DNA from: a virus | Direction: 5' to 3' (one strand) | Virus record (IMG/VR): IMGVR_UViG_3300037587_000163 | Span: 1 to 24,691 of that record | DNA: 24,691 bases | Part shown: positions 14,154 through 21,963 of the stretch, piece after piece | How the letters are laid out: every line of letters starts with the position of its first letter | Numbering within the stretch: the first letter of the stretch is position 1 | The notes under the pieces: generated by a model | What the model saw: only the letters and a program-made list of their open reading frames with translations | Databases searched by the model: none | What the model was told of the DNA's origin: nothing | Program-made: the position numbers and the translations under genes

Positions 14154-14690
14154 TTAAGCGATAGCCGGCAATGTAGCGGTAAGACCACCAAACCCGATTA
14201 CAGCCCATCCACCTGCCAGGAACATAAGCTCAACAGCTTCACCAGCAGTCGTGAAAGTGATAGTCGAGTACCCAAGCCCATTCGCCGGGGTTAATACGCC
14301 ACTTCCACCATCAACTACATGAACAACAATCTTCCGTTGCCCAATATAACCGTCTGCAATAGTCAAAGCCTGTGCAGCGCCATCAGATGTAAACTGAGTA
14401 ACGTCAGTAATAACGTCAACAGCACCAGCACCAGTGATAGCCTGGATGTTTGTGTCCGTGGTAAGTATCAGACCGGTAGAGTCGCGTGTTAGTGCTAAAA
14501 TACTCACACCGTCAGATGCTTTCACGGCAATAAAATATTCAGAATCCAGATCAGATGACATACCGTCGAAATACCCGGAGGCTCTAACTGTTGCCATTGA
14601 ATCGGAAGTTGTGTAGGCAAACATCTTGCCCTTATCAAAGGCTTTCCCTTTGCCACCCATTGCTTTTAAACCTGTTGAATCAAACGCCAT
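14154..14690 (-). CDS. Probable head decoration protein (178 aa)
   Basis: It follows the coat gene and is strand-rich with many Gly, Thr and Ala. An N-terminal arm (MAFDSTGLKAMGGKGKAFDK) precedes a beta section with YFIAVKASDGVSILALTRDS and a C-terminal domain with DGYIGQRKIVVHVVDGGSG and an Ala-Gly-Gly-Trp strand (MFLAGGWAVIGFGG). No family is named from memory; proteins of this size and make-up beside a coat gene are usually capsid decoration or head-fibre subunits. GAGG lies 8 bases before the ATG. The block scaffold-coat-this gene is bracketed by an internal promoter and a C(UUCG)G terminator, which suits a high-copy capsid component. Function inferred. Confidence 0.62.
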   Translation of the reverse strand: MAFDSTGLKAMGGKGKAFDKGKMFAYTTSDSMATVRASGYFDGMSSDLDSEYFIAVKASDGVSILALTRDSTGLILTTDTNIQAITGAGAVDVITDVTQFTSDGAAQALTIADGYIGQRKIVVHVVDGGSGVLTPANGLGYSTITFTTAGEAVELMFLAGGWAVIGFGGLTATLPAIA

Positions 14691-14710
14691 TTTCTTATCC
14701 TCATGATAGT

Positions 14711-14733
14711 AAGCCCCAGTTTAGTTGGGGCTT
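14711..14733 (-). promoter_or_regulatory. Stable hairpin between coat and decoration genes
   Basis: AAGCCCCA (14711-14718) and TGGGGCTT (14726-14733) form an 8-bp perfect stem. There is no U-run on the minus strand, so it is more likely an RNA-processing or mRNA-stabilising hairpin, or a weak attenuator, than a full terminator. Confidence 0.6.
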
Positions 14734-14739
14734 ATTAAT

Positions 14740-16038
14740 TTATGGAGCACCAAACCCTTGTCCAGCAAAGAACGGATTCATCACGCCATATGCAGGTCTG
14801 AAGTCAATACGGACCTTCTGCTCATTCTCCAAGAACCCGACACCTTTAGAGATACGGAATTGCAAACCATCTTTGGTAGTTGCAATGGTATCGGTTGAGT
14901 GTAGCTTCTTGATAGGAACAGAACCAATTGAGAACGCCTGCTTATGCCAGAACAAGTTAGGCTGAATAATTGCATTCGCCGCACCTGAGAATGTCACAAT
15001 ATCACCAGATAAAGGAGACTGAGAAACAGTGTTGTAAGCACCGTCTGCTTCAAAGATAGCTGGACCTGTTACGGTTACATTGCCTGCACCACCGGCTAGA
15101 GTGACTGTTTCAGTCACTGTACCAGTCCATACGATAGCTGAGCCAGTCTCATCCAAGATAATTTGTCTGGTAGATAGGTTCAAGCGATTAATTGCACCAG
15201 ATGCCGCAGTAATAGTTACTGTCTCACCCGCGTTAAGAACTGTAGAACCCGCACCTACCGCTGTCACAGCTAAGACTTGAGTCATAGTGTCCTTAGCAGC
15301 AACGTAAGTGACTGTAGGAGTTGCTGACAAAGTACCTGCACGGTCAGCTTCTGATCCAACTGTGTAGCTATCTAAAGTCGTCGCAGTCATTACCTTGTCA
15401 AAACCTGCAAACATATCAGATATTGTTGCCTTATCAACTGCTGTTTTAACTAAACCGCCCGCAGCTCCACCAGCACCTAAACTCCGGTTAGTGCTAGCTA
15501 ATTTTCTCTGAGTAAAGGGGTTAACAGTGTAGAACCAAGGTGCATCACCCGGTACACCGCTTGCTTGCATCATTGCGCCTGCTTCTGCGATATCGTCCCA
15601 AGTATCTGCTGCCGTTCCAACAGTACCAGCAAGTAATGCCGTGTTTTTCATCATAAAGGCAGCATAATCTAACTCAAAATCAGTCACGATTCGTGTTGAC
15701 ATAGGATCAAGCAATTGATCAAGCTGATCTAGTTTAATTGCTTCATCTGCTTCATCGTAATCAACAAATACGGTGAAATAATCCTGGACGACACCAGTTG
15801 CCTTGCCTGTGATAATACCGCTTTTGGTCTCGCCGGAAACGTCACCTTTAGGGGTCCGAACAGATTTGTAATCAGTTGGTCGTTTAAAGTCTACATTTTC
15901 GCCTGTGTCGGGTCCGAATTTACCCGCCAGCAGTTGAGTGTCTACATTTTTAGATAGAACACGCTTTGTCTCTACCTGATCTAAAAACACTCGGGCTAAT
16001 TTCCGGTTAAAGTTACTGTCTAAATTGTTGTCAGCCAT
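14740..16038 (-). CDS. 5: Major capsid (coat) protein, P22 gp5-like HK97 fold with inserted domain
   Basis: 432 aa, nearly identical in length to P22 coat (430). The N-terminal arm and E-loop region carry RVLSKNVDTQLLAGKFGPDTGENVDFKRPT (read in parts), followed by the spine-helix region with LDPMSTRIVTDFELDYAAFMM (about 111-131). At about 240-345 there is a Val/Thr-rich beta insert with DTMTQVLAVTAVGAG and AGNVTVTGPAIFEADGAYNT, placed like the insertion domain of P22 coat. The C-terminal part returns to the HK97 fold (QKVRIDFRPAYGVMNPFFAG). It self-assembles with scaffold into the prohead. AGGA lies 9 bases before the ATG and the scaffold stop is 11 bases upstream. Assignment is firm by position and length. 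Confidence 0.9.
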   Translation of the reverse strand: MADNNLDSNFNRKLARVFLDQVETKRVLSKNVDTQLLAGKFGPDTGENVDFKRPTDYKSVRTPKGDVSGETKSGIITGKATGVVQDYFTVFVDYDEADEAIKLDQLDQLLDPMSTRIVTDFELDYAAFMMKNTALLAGTVGTAADTWDDIAEAGAMMQASGVPGDAPWFYTVNPFTQRKLASTNRSLGAGGAAGGLVKTAVDKATISDMFAGFDKVMTATTLDSYTVGSEADRAGTLSATPTVTYVAAKDTMTQVLAVTAVGAGSTVLNAGETVTITAASGAINRLNLSTRQIILDETGSAIVWTGTVTETVTLAGGAGNVTVTGPAIFEADGAYNTVSQSPLSGDIVTFSGAANAIIQPNLFWHKQAFSIGSVPIKKLHSTDTIATTKDGLQFRISKGVGFLENEQKVRIDFRPAYGVMNPFFAGQGFGAP

Positions 16039-16049
16039 AATATTTAATC

Positions 16050-16841
16050 CTATTCATAGGTTGCTCCGTCCGGCCCTCGCTCTGTAGGTATTACGTCTCC
16101 AGAACTTAATGTTTCTATTGGGTCCGGTGCTGCACTTGGTTTAACGTCTGGTTTAACAGACATGTTTGCAGAAATTCGACCGACTTCCAACATTGCTGCC
16201 ATAGGCGTCATACTTGCCAATTCATCAGCTTTATCTAAATGTGTGTAGAGGTATTCAACCATACTAACACCATTATCAAGCTCCATAATTGCATCTGCAA
16301 TGCCTGCTGGCAAAGTCGGAATAGCATCAACATTCTTTGCAAAATCTTCAATCCCTGATGCGGCGACTCGTTCGTTAAATGTATCCAACGTTTGTTGAGC
16401 CTTCGTATCTTGGTCTATCTTATCTTGCTTCGCACCTTGGGTTACAAGTGCCGCTTTTACCTGCTCTTGGACCTGATATGCCACTTCAGCCTTGTTAAAG
16501 GCTTCGTCGTCGTATTCATGACCTTCGAGCGTAGGCTTTTCCAGAGTTGGCTTGTTAGCCTCAATCTCGTCTAAGCGTTTTTGCAAATCATTAGCACGCT
16601 TTGTTTCTGCTTCTCGTCCTCGTATTTCAGTGTACTTTTCTTTTGTTACTTTATTGATACGTTTTTGAAAACCGTCCTCGGTTGGCTTTTCAGCTTCGGT
16701 TGAGTCTGGTTCTTTCGCATCTTCTACGGGTGCTGATTCCGTGGTTTGAGCTTCTGCGGCTATTTGCTCTGAGGTCTGATCATCACCTTCAATAACAAAC
16801 GTAGCTTTCTGCTCTAGTGCAGCATTGTTCTCATCTGACAT
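16050..16841 (-). CDS. 8: Scaffolding protein, gp8-like
   Basis: 263 aa (P22 gp8 is 303). Acidic and highly helical: an N-terminal Glu/Thr/Ala-rich segment (EQIAAEAQTTESAPVEDAKE), a basic coiled coil at about 60-105 (RINKVTKEKYTEIRGREAET), a second helical region with YQVQEQVKAALVTQGAKQD, and a C-terminal helix pair before the unstructured tail SSGDVIPTERGPDG. Such proteins guide coat assembly and leave the prohead before DNA fills it. AGG lies 7-8 bases before the ATG. It sits between portal and coat as in P22, with its own near-consensus promoter in the 90-base gap upstream. Confidence is good from context; sequence alone is typical of scaffolds. Confidence 0.82.
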   Translation of the reverse strand: MSDENNAALEQKATFVIEGDDQTSEQIAAEAQTTESAPVEDAKEPDSTEAEKPTEDGFQKRINKVTKEKYTEIRGREAETKRANDLQKRLDEIEANKPTLEKPTLEGHEYDDEAFNKAEVAYQVQEQVKAALVTQGAKQDKIDQDTKAQQTLDTFNERVAASGIEDFAKNVDAIPTLPAGIADAIMELDNGVSMVEYLYTHLDKADELASMTPMAAMLEVGRISANMSVKPDVKPSAAPDPIETLSSGDVIPTERGPDGATYE

Positions 16842-16901
16842 TCTAGCACCTAATGGTGGATTTTAGCCGTTAATTAATGGCTTAACGTGTGCCATGTATT
16901 G

Positions 16902-16930
16902 ATTATACTAAAGAGTGGATGAAATGACAA
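16902..16930 (-). promoter_or_regulatory. Strong internal promoter for scaffold and coat
   Basis: On the minus strand TTGTCA (16925-16930, 5 of 6 to consensus) is followed after exactly 17 bases by TATAAT (16902-16907, perfect). It lies in the 90-base gap between portal and scaffold. A dyad, GCCATTAATTAACGGC (16866-16881), follows downstream and could be an operator or leader hairpin. The surrounding 13-mer TTTAGTATAATCA recurs before the cupin-SET gene. Confidence 0.78.
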
Positions 16931-16931
16931 A

Positions 16932-19100
16932 TCAGCCATTCAAATCATCTTGTCCTATCGATGCGCTAGGCTGCTCAACTGTTAACCGTCTGGCATTATC
17001 CGCCTCAACTGCCTGCTCCTGGCTTACAGCGTCCTGAACAATACTAGCCGCTTGCTCTGTGTTCGGGCCTTCGTCAATCTGCTCCTGTGCTTCCATCACG
17101 ATATCTTGCTGCTTAACCCTGATGTTATGGTCGGTTCTTGTAAATGGTATTCCAGACTCCTGCTGTGCCTTGAAAGCGTCTATTAAATCGCTGTATGCCT
17201 TGATAGTTGAATTCTGAGTGTCAATAGTTGTTTGCAAAGTTTTAGCGTCTTGCAGCTCAATATCACTTATCAGCTTCTCAGTCTGAATCTGGATGTTTTC
17301 GGTAACTGCTACCTGTTGAGGGTCAGGCTCTTGAGGTTTATCCAATCCAAGCTCCTTGATCTCTTCCTCTGTAGGCGTGACAATATTCTGCTGTATTTGA
17401 AGCTTACGAACACGTTTGGTTAATTCTTTACTTTCAAGTATTGGCAAATCTTTGGCTACCAAATCCATTGCCAAGTTTTCAAACATTGGCGAGGTTGCGA
17501 TTAGATCAAGTATTTGCTGTGCTGACTCTTGTCGTTGTGTTGCGAAAGCCGGCCCGGTTGCTGCTACCTGGTCATACTTTCCTAATGATAAGTCGTTAAC
17601 TAGAACATCCTTTTGTGTATCCTTATCTCTTACGCTCTGATTAACAAAAACATTTTCGCTTTCTCCATCTTGAGCCATGATCCTAACTTGTCGCTCTGTG
17701 TCTATAATTCTAGGTATTAAGTCAATTAATATATCTGCGCAATATTCCTGAGACTTAACCAAGTTATCAGTAAATATAAATGATCCTCTATCGCCTAACC
17801 GCTCTTGAGCCTGAATTGCTTTGCCTGATTTAAGCTCTGGGTTTGCACCTATTGAGGGGGGTTGCATATTCGTTACATGATATAGGTCCATGCTTGCTTG
17901 TTGGATCTGCTGAATAAATGCGCTTTGTACTGCTGGTGCACCGCCTCTTTGTGGCGGTCCAGGTACTGATGGATCACCATTGTAAAACATAAATGGGCTG
18001 TTTTGAGTATTAAAGTTTTTTAATTGCGGGTGGTGTCCTTCAGCTTGTTTGGCAGTTAACCAAATAGGGTCCTTAGGCGTTAAGGCTGCTGTTTCAATTG
18101 CTGCACTTGTTGTGTAGTTGTAGATACGTTGCGGGTCTTTACTAAATCTGACCAGACCTCTAGTGAAGGTCTGGTTTTCTATGCTAATCTGCCGCCCGTA
18201 CATAGGGATAAGTGGGATAAACTTACCTGCCCAATCTTTTGGACCTTCAAGTATTCCAGAGGCATCCATCAGATACATTTCAACTTTGTGTGATTTAACT
18301 TTGCGCTGCTTCTTAATTGTAATCCCTTGTTGCGCTAACTCATCCATTACGGCTTTTTCTTCGTCAATATCAATGACCCGGGCATCTGACATTAAGGCTA
18401 TGTTTTTATCTATAGGAGTTTTAACCCAGTATTCAGCAACTCTAATTGAATCATCTTCTACCCATGTATTACAACCGGATTGACTAAACTTTTCCTGGCT
18501 CCAATCGATAGCCGGGGAATCAGGGAACCTTTCCTTATGTTCTTCTTTTGGCATATTAACAGTATAAAATGCATGTGTTGCATCGCGCTTATCGTATTCT
18601 TCAGACGGGCCAAACCACAGCGAGGTTGTTGCTGTATTGATCTGCTTTATTTTGATATCCTGTTCAAAAGCGTCATCGTCATTAAATTCTGTGATTACAC
18701 GCCAACCACCGTAACCGCCGTTAACAACTTCATCAAATGCGGCATCATATGCATTATCAGCTTTACTATTTGATTCTATGTTCCTGATTATGCCAGTTAA
18801 TACTTTTGCAACATCTTCAGTGGCACCACCGCTGACAGGCCTCACCTTGATGTCTGTGCGGTTTTGACGTTGATCCCCTATCAACTGGTCAACAGCACCA
18901 GCTACCCGGTTAATCGTGTAGCGCGGCCGTCCTGCTCTTTTACTGATGGCGTCCTCGTCCCACTGGCCGTCTTCAGTCTGTGCAAACTTGATATCTTCAA
19001 CAGCTAATTTCCGCTGATCCCGTTCCCTTTTTTCGATACGGTCAAACCGCTTTAATGCGGTATCGTGGGTTTTTTGTAACTTTTCACTATCATCAGCCAT
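16932..19100 (-). CDS. 1: Portal protein, P22 gp1-like
   Basis: 722 aa from the chosen start (P22 gp1 is 725). It begins MADDSEKLQKTHDTALKRFDR, matching the MAD start and helical entry of P22 portal. It has the clip/stem-type core with RYTINRVAGAVDQLIGDQRQNR (about 60-80), IEYE-like NGGYGGWRVITEFND (about 128-142), the PKDPIW and PQRGGAPAVQSAFIQQ segments in the middle, and a long Gln-rich helical C-terminus from about 600, consistent with the long barrel of P22. The portal dodecamer is the DNA channel and the packaging motor dock. I prefer ATG 19100 (GGA 9 bases upstream) over 19109, which overlaps the large terminase stop without a site. Confidence 0.92.
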   Translation of the reverse strand: MADDSEKLQKTHDTALKRFDRIEKRERDQRKLAVEDIKFAQTEDGQWDEDAISKRAGRPRYTINRVAGAVDQLIGDQRQNRTDIKVRPVSGGATEDVAKVLTGIIRNIESNSKADNAYDAAFDEVVNGGYGGWRVITEFNDDDAFEQDIKIKQINTATTSLWFGPSEEYDKRDATHAFYTVNMPKEEHKERFPDSPAIDWSQEKFSQSGCNTWVEDDSIRVAEYWVKTPIDKNIALMSDARVIDIDEEKAVMDELAQQGITIKKQRKVKSHKVEMYLMDASGILEGPKDWAGKFIPLIPMYGRQISIENQTFTRGLVRFSKDPQRIYNYTTSAAIETAALTPKDPIWLTAKQAEGHHPQLKNFNTQNSPFMFYNGDPSVPGPPQRGGAPAVQSAFIQQIQQASMDLYHVTNMQPPSIGANPELKSGKAIQAQERLGDRGSFIFTDNLVKSQEYCADILIDLIPRIIDTERQVRIMAQDGESENVFVNQSVRDKDTQKDVLVNDLSLGKYDQVAATGPAFATQRQESAQQILDLIATSPMFENLAMDLVAKDLPILESKELTKRVRKLQIQQNIVTPTEEEIKELGLDKPQEPDPQQVAVTENIQIQTEKLISDIELQDAKTLQTTIDTQNSTIKAYSDLIDAFKAQQESGIPFTRTDHNIRVKQQDIVMEAQEQIDEGPNTEQAASIVQDAVSQEQAVEADNARRLTVEQPSASIGQDDLNG

Positions 19101-19102
19101 TT

Positions 19103-20659
19103 TTACCATTCCGTATTAAAGTTTAATTCTACAGTTTTTGATCTATCCAGATCACCGCTAATGTTCATCTGCCCAAACTGCCTAAATGCGTCTGCACATT
19201 CTGTGTGGATATCTTTAACAGGTTGATCCGTAAATCTAGCTGTTGTGCTATTCCACTTTTTCCGGTATGAGTCTAAATGCAGTATACCACCTTTGCACGA
19301 TACCTCGTCAAACCAACACGTAGAGAACGAATCTCTAGTTGCCTGTATACCGTGCGATATCTCATGGACCCTAGGTACAATTTCTATATTCTTAAGCCCT
19401 AAATTGTTTAGAGATTGCTTAGGGGACACATTATCAAGCTCTCCTTGTCTCTCATGGTTGCCATCATGCGGCAAGTAATGAACTCCCCATACATAGCCGA
19501 GAGCATTAAGCTCCTTCACATAATAACTATAAGGCTCACCCCATCCTTCAATATAGCCTATAAAGTTGTCATTCTGCCCTATCTTTTGGTGTAACCAGAT
19601 GCCAGTGCCGTCACCGTTGCCAATATCCCAAAATGTATTTACTGGATGCCCTGGCCGATGAGGAACGTTTGTTACCCTTAAATCCTTTCTGACCTTTGTC
19701 ATCTGTACCGTGTAGTAACAGCCTTCTCTGGACTTCTGAAAGGCTTCTTTGATGGTGCTTGGATATTCCTGCCACATATGTTCTTCTTCGCCAGAAAACT
19801 CGGAGTCCCTAGTCATTACCCACCATGCTCTTTGCTCTTGCGTTATTTTACAATTTGCATCTGTCTCTATTTTATCAAAGTATTCATGGTCCTTATCTGT
19901 CATCAGTACATCATCAGGGTTGGTTATATATGCCTTTTCGCCCCACCATGGATAAAAATGTAACTTATAGTCTTTAGGGTTTAGCTTTTTGCCTGATAGC
20001 ATAAGCGCCTCTGCCCTCTTTGTTATCTTATAAAAATGCCCGTCCTGTCCTTCAGATGTTGATTCTATGCATAGCAACCCATTTGTAGGCACTGCAGGTA
20101 TTGACCCGGTAATTATTTCATCTGCTCTATCTGGGAACTTAGCGCATATCTTACCGAATTCGGAAATGTGTAAGTATTGCTTTGTACCTGATCTTACTGA
20201 TGTTGCTACTTCGATACCGCTATTATTGTGAGCAAACACCAGTTCGCTTGTATTCTCAATTTTTAAAGGCATTGCTTCGCGTAGTGATGGGGGTAGATTA
20301 TCGTAAGCAAACCGCAGCTTGTCCCTGAATATTTTTTTTGCTGCGTCTTCGTTCTGGGCTATCGTTGCCGCTCTCACATTCTCGCGGAATAAACAGCTAT
20401 CTAAAAATAGGATCTGTATCACAGTAGTAAAGCCAAGCTGCCTGGCTTTTAAGATATCGTTTCTTGTATGGAGGTTGTTTAAGAAATTAAGCTGAGCATC
20501 GTTGGGTATGAAAGGGATAACTAGGCTATCTTCACCCTTATCACCCTTAATCATTATCTTGTAAAGCTGTCCGCCCGTTATCCTCCACCATGGATCAGCG
20601 AGACATTCTTTAAACTCTGCACTATCAGTTGGTATTTTAGTCGCTGGTAGACGGTCCAA
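19103..20659 (-). CDS. terL: Terminase large subunit
   Basis: 518 aa. ATPase domain: Walker A-like KARQLGFTT (71-79), Walker B and catalytic Glu in YLHISEFGK (162-170, Glu167), and coupling motif CIESTSEG (197-204). Nuclease domain: first acid in [10 protein letters not shown] (341-350, Asp345), second in LPHDGN (396-401, Asp399), third in HTECADAFR (485-493, Asp490). It powers headful packaging and cuts the concatemer. The start is TTG at 20657-20659, with GGGG 7 bases upstream; no ATG is near. It overlaps the small subunit gene by 23 bases. The ATPase (RQLGFTT) differs from the P22 gp2 type (GNQLGKS), although the small subunit is P22-type. Confidence 0.93.
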   Translation of the reverse strand: MDRLPATKIPTDSAEFKECLADPWWRITGGQLYKIMIKGDKGEDSLVIPFIPNDAQLNFLNNLHTRNDILKARQLGFTTVIQILFLDSCLFRENVRAATIAQNEDAAKKIFRDKLRFAYDNLPPSLREAMPLKIENTSELVFAHNNSGIEVATSVRSGTKQYLHISEFGKICAKFPDRADEIITGSIPAVPTNGLLCIESTSEGQDGHFYKITKRAEALMLSGKKLNPKDYKLHFYPWWGEKAYITNPDDVLMTDKDHEYFDKIETDANCKITQEQRAWWVMTRDSEFSGEEEHMWQEYPSTIKEAFQKSREGCYYTVQMTKVRKDLRVTNVPHRPGHPVNTFWDIGNGDGTGIWLHQKIGQNDNFIGYIEGWGEPYSYYVKELNALGYVWGVHYLPHDGNHERQGELDNVSPKQSLNNLGLKNIEIVPRVHEISHGIQATRDSFSTCWFDEVSCKGGILHLDSYRKKWNSTTARFTDQPVKDIHTECADAFRQFGQMNISGDLDRSKTVELNFNTEW

Positions 20660-21116
20660 GTGTATTCCCCGAGATTTCTTTAATCACCATTGTGAGAGGA
20701 TTCTCAGCACTACCGGACAACTCTTTCTTATCAGTAAGCCCCAAATCTCTGGCTATAATGTTAGCGTTCAACAAGTCTGCTGCGGCTCCTGCGAACTTCT
20801 GAGACTTGATTACACTTTCAACCCTGCTTGTGACCTCAATAAAGTCTTTTCTATTTGTATAGTCTAGCCATGTTTGATATGACACACCTAAGAACAAACA
20901 AAGCCCGTCTATAGTCATTGCTCGCATCTTATATATCGTGCCTCTAGTTACTTCACCTTGGTATGCAAACAGTTTTTCTTCGTTAAGAGGATTGTCTTCT
21001 ACCCACTGGAAATATTCACAAGCTGATTCCCATAATATATCATCGGTCTCGAATATCTTGTCTCTTCCGTGCTTTGCCCTGGCTTTCCAGAACTGATTCC
21101 CTTTAGGCGCTCCCAT
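20637..21116 (-). CDS. 3: Terminase small subunit, P22 gp3 (GP3_package) family
   Basis: 159 aa (P22 gp3 is 162) and clearly the same family. [20 protein letters not shown] corresponds to P22 [30 protein letters not shown] and YQGEV follow in the same order; [15 protein letters not shown] matches [35 protein letters not shown] is almost identical to P22. The protein forms a ring that recognises the pac site and brings the large subunit to it. The ATG overlaps the stop of the preceding small gene (TAATG). A stretch of its gene (20828-20849) resembles the P22 pac site at the equivalent place. Confidence 0.95.
   Translation of the reverse strand: MGAPKGNQFWKARAKHGRDKIFETDDILWESACEYFQWVEDNPLNEEKLFAYQGEVTRGTIYKMRAMTIDGLCLFLGVSYQTWLDYTNRKDFIEVTSRVESVIKSQKFAGAAADLLNANIIARDLGLTDKKELSGSAENPLTMVIKEISGNTLGPSTSD
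20828..20849 (-). promoter_or_regulatory. pac: Candidate pac site inside the small terminase gene
   Basis: On the minus strand the 22 bases AAAGACTTTATTGAGGTCACAA match, by my hand alignment, 15 of 22 positions of the published P22 pac element as I remember it (starting GAAGACTTAT and ending GAGGTCGTTA), at the homologous codons (RKDFIEVTS here, REDLSEVVT in P22). Part of this could be shared protein sequence rather than a conserved cut signal. Confidence 0.5.
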
Positions 21117-21430
21117 TATGGCAGAACTCTAAACTTTTCATAATCATTCTGTTGCACATCGGAATCTGAAAAAGTTAGCTTAGCTTTCTTCTTCCATCTG
21201 CCTACATAATCAAGATCGTCTTTTATTGTGGTGTATTCGATATATTCATTGGCTTCAAAGGTCTCGTCACCGACTACAACCTGAACAGCAGGGATAGTTA
21301 CACCGTCTGTTATGTTTTTAACTGTGCCAACTTCAGGCAGTAAGACCAGGGTAGGAGTTGCAAGGCTTATGTCTTCACCAAGATTGACTCTTATAACTTG
21401 GCCGATTTCTTTAAAATTTAAGTTACTCAA
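21116..21430 (-). CDS. First late-operon gene: small Ig-like or beta-rich protein (104 aa)
   Basis: The protein is beta-rich: [20 protein letters not shown], then [17 protein letters not shown], then [20 protein letters not shown] and [13 protein letters not shown]. The spacing of strands and the D..Y.GRW.KKA.L ending resemble small Ig-like or baseplate-adaptor N-domains found near structural genes of many phages; I recognise no exact family. The start codon is TTG at 21428-21430, with AGGA 8 bases upstream, 20-30 bases after the predicted late promoter start. It overlaps the small terminase start as TAATG. It may be a minor virion protein expressed with the packaging enzymes. Confidence 0.68.
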   Translation of the reverse strand: MSNLNFKEIGQVIRVNLGEDISLATPTLVLLPEVGTVKNITDGVTIPAVQVVVGDETFEANEYIEYTTIKDDLDYVGRWKKKAKLTFSDSDVQQNDYEKFRVLP

Positions 21431-21459
21431 AAGATTAATCCTGATGTGAGTTATGCCCT

Positions 21460-21489
21460 ATTATAGCATTTCCCCGGTTATTGCTGCAA
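21460..21489 (-). promoter_or_regulatory. Extended -10 promoter of the late operon
   Basis: On the minus strand TGCTATAAT (21460-21468) is a perfect extended -10 (TGnTATAAT), with TTGCAG 18 bases upstream as a weak -35. Transcription would start near 21453, giving a leader of about 23 bases before the first TTG start. It is the only good promoter before the operon; an activator or antiterminator may act here. Confidence 0.7.
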
Positions 21490-21579
21490 ATTATTGGCAA
21501 ATTAGGATGTTATCACATAGAAAATTTGCCGTTATCTGGGCTACATATATAGAAACCACAGCGTCCATAGAAAGCCCGA

Positions 21580-21595
21580 TTATTATTGATAATAA
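21580..21595. repeat. AT-rich perfect dyad in the control region
   Basis: TTATTAT, two bases, ATAATAA (21580-21595) form a perfect 7-bp inverted repeat midway between the two promoters of this intergenic region. It could be an operator for a repressor or activator; AT-rich dyads also arise by chance. Confidence 0.35.
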
Positions 21596-21604
21596 AATTT
21601 GTAT

Positions 21605-21633
21605 TTTAAGCACTCTAGCTCTCCTGCTATAAT
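21605..21633 (+). promoter_or_regulatory. Extended -10 promoter for a short plus-strand RNA
   Basis: TGCTATAAT (21625-21633) is a perfect extended -10, identical to the one of the late promoter on the other strand. TTTAAG (21605-21610) is a poor -35 at 17 bases. The predicted start is about 21640, so the transcript would run only about 60 bases to the terminator at 21677-21700. Confidence 0.62.
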
Positions 21634-21639
21634 GTCATT

Positions 21640-21702
21640 AGATTCATGTCAGAACCTAGGAGGTGATCACCTTAACAAAGGTCGGATTTCTCGGCCTTTT
21701 AC
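21640..21702 (+). ncRNA. Candidate small RNA with 16S rRNA 3'-end complementarity
   Basis: The predicted RNA starts near 21640 and ends at the U-run at 21697-21700. It contains AGGAGGTGATC (21658-21668), which is perfectly complementary over 11 bases to the 16S rRNA 3' end (GATCACCTCCT), far longer than a normal Shine-Dalgarno site. No ATG follows at a usable distance. The same bases form the palindrome AGGTGATCACCT (21661-21672), and ACCTT (21669-21673) can pair instead with AAGGT (21678-21682), competing with the terminator stem. A six-codon ORF (ATG 21646, MSEPRR) ends in tandem rare AGG AGG codons and TGA within this segment. No downstream gene lies on this strand. Confidence 0.5.
21677..21700 (+). 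terminator. Intrinsic terminator of the short plus-strand RNA
   Basis: AAAGGUCG (21677-21684) pairs with CGGCCUUU (21692-21699), closed by an A/U-rich loop and followed by UUUU. The U-G pair (21682/21694) forms only in plus-strand RNA; on the minus strand it is an A-C mismatch. Its tail overlaps the stop of the 86-aa minus-strand gene. Confidence 0.75.
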
Positions 21703-21959
21703 TCTGCTCTAACTTGAATTAAATCCCCATTTCTACCAACAAATCCAGTCTTTGGAATTGGTGTATTAAGCATGTCGTGAACCCATGCTTCACCTAATGA
21801 GGTGGTTTTATATTCATTCCGGCTTGTGAGATTATCTTCAATTACTCCTGCCTCTATCCACCGGTCACAAGTGGCCCGATATAACTCAGTGCCGTTTTGT
21901 TCAAAGTCACAAGCCATTACATAAAAATGGATTAATAATGTTGCTTCATATGGTGTCAT
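21699..21959 (-). CDS. Small winged-helix-like phage protein (86 aa)
   Basis: The sequence MTPYEATLLIHFYVMACDFE, then LYRATCDRWIEAGVIEDN, then RNEYKTTSLGEAWVHDMLNTPIP has the layout of a compact winged-helix fold: helix, helix with a recognition-like WIEAGVI, and a hairpin wing ending in TT.LGEAWV. I recall similar small proteins in many phages with unknown function, beginning MTPYEA and ending in a GEAWV..L.TP.P motif. ATG 21959 is chosen because GGAG lies 8 bases upstream, within the end of the preceding gene. The longer open frame to 22118 overlaps that gene and has no site. DNA binding is possible but not shown. Confidence 0.72.
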   Translation of the reverse strand: MTPYEATLLIHFYVMACDFEQNGTELYRATCDRWIEAGVIEDNLTSRNEYKTTSLGEAWVHDMLNTPIPKTGFVGRNGDLIQVRAE

Positions 21960-21963
21960 GCTT

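Noticed and set aside
14099-14191. N-terminal extension of the 97-aa gene to 14191
   Set aside because: It reads through the C(UUCG)G hairpin and into the upstream gene and has no site; ATG 14098 is better.
21661-21672. AGGTGATCACCT palindrome as a DNA operator
   Set aside because: Possible, but the bases are better explained as RNA with a 16S-complementary segment between a promoter and terminator; kept within that finding.
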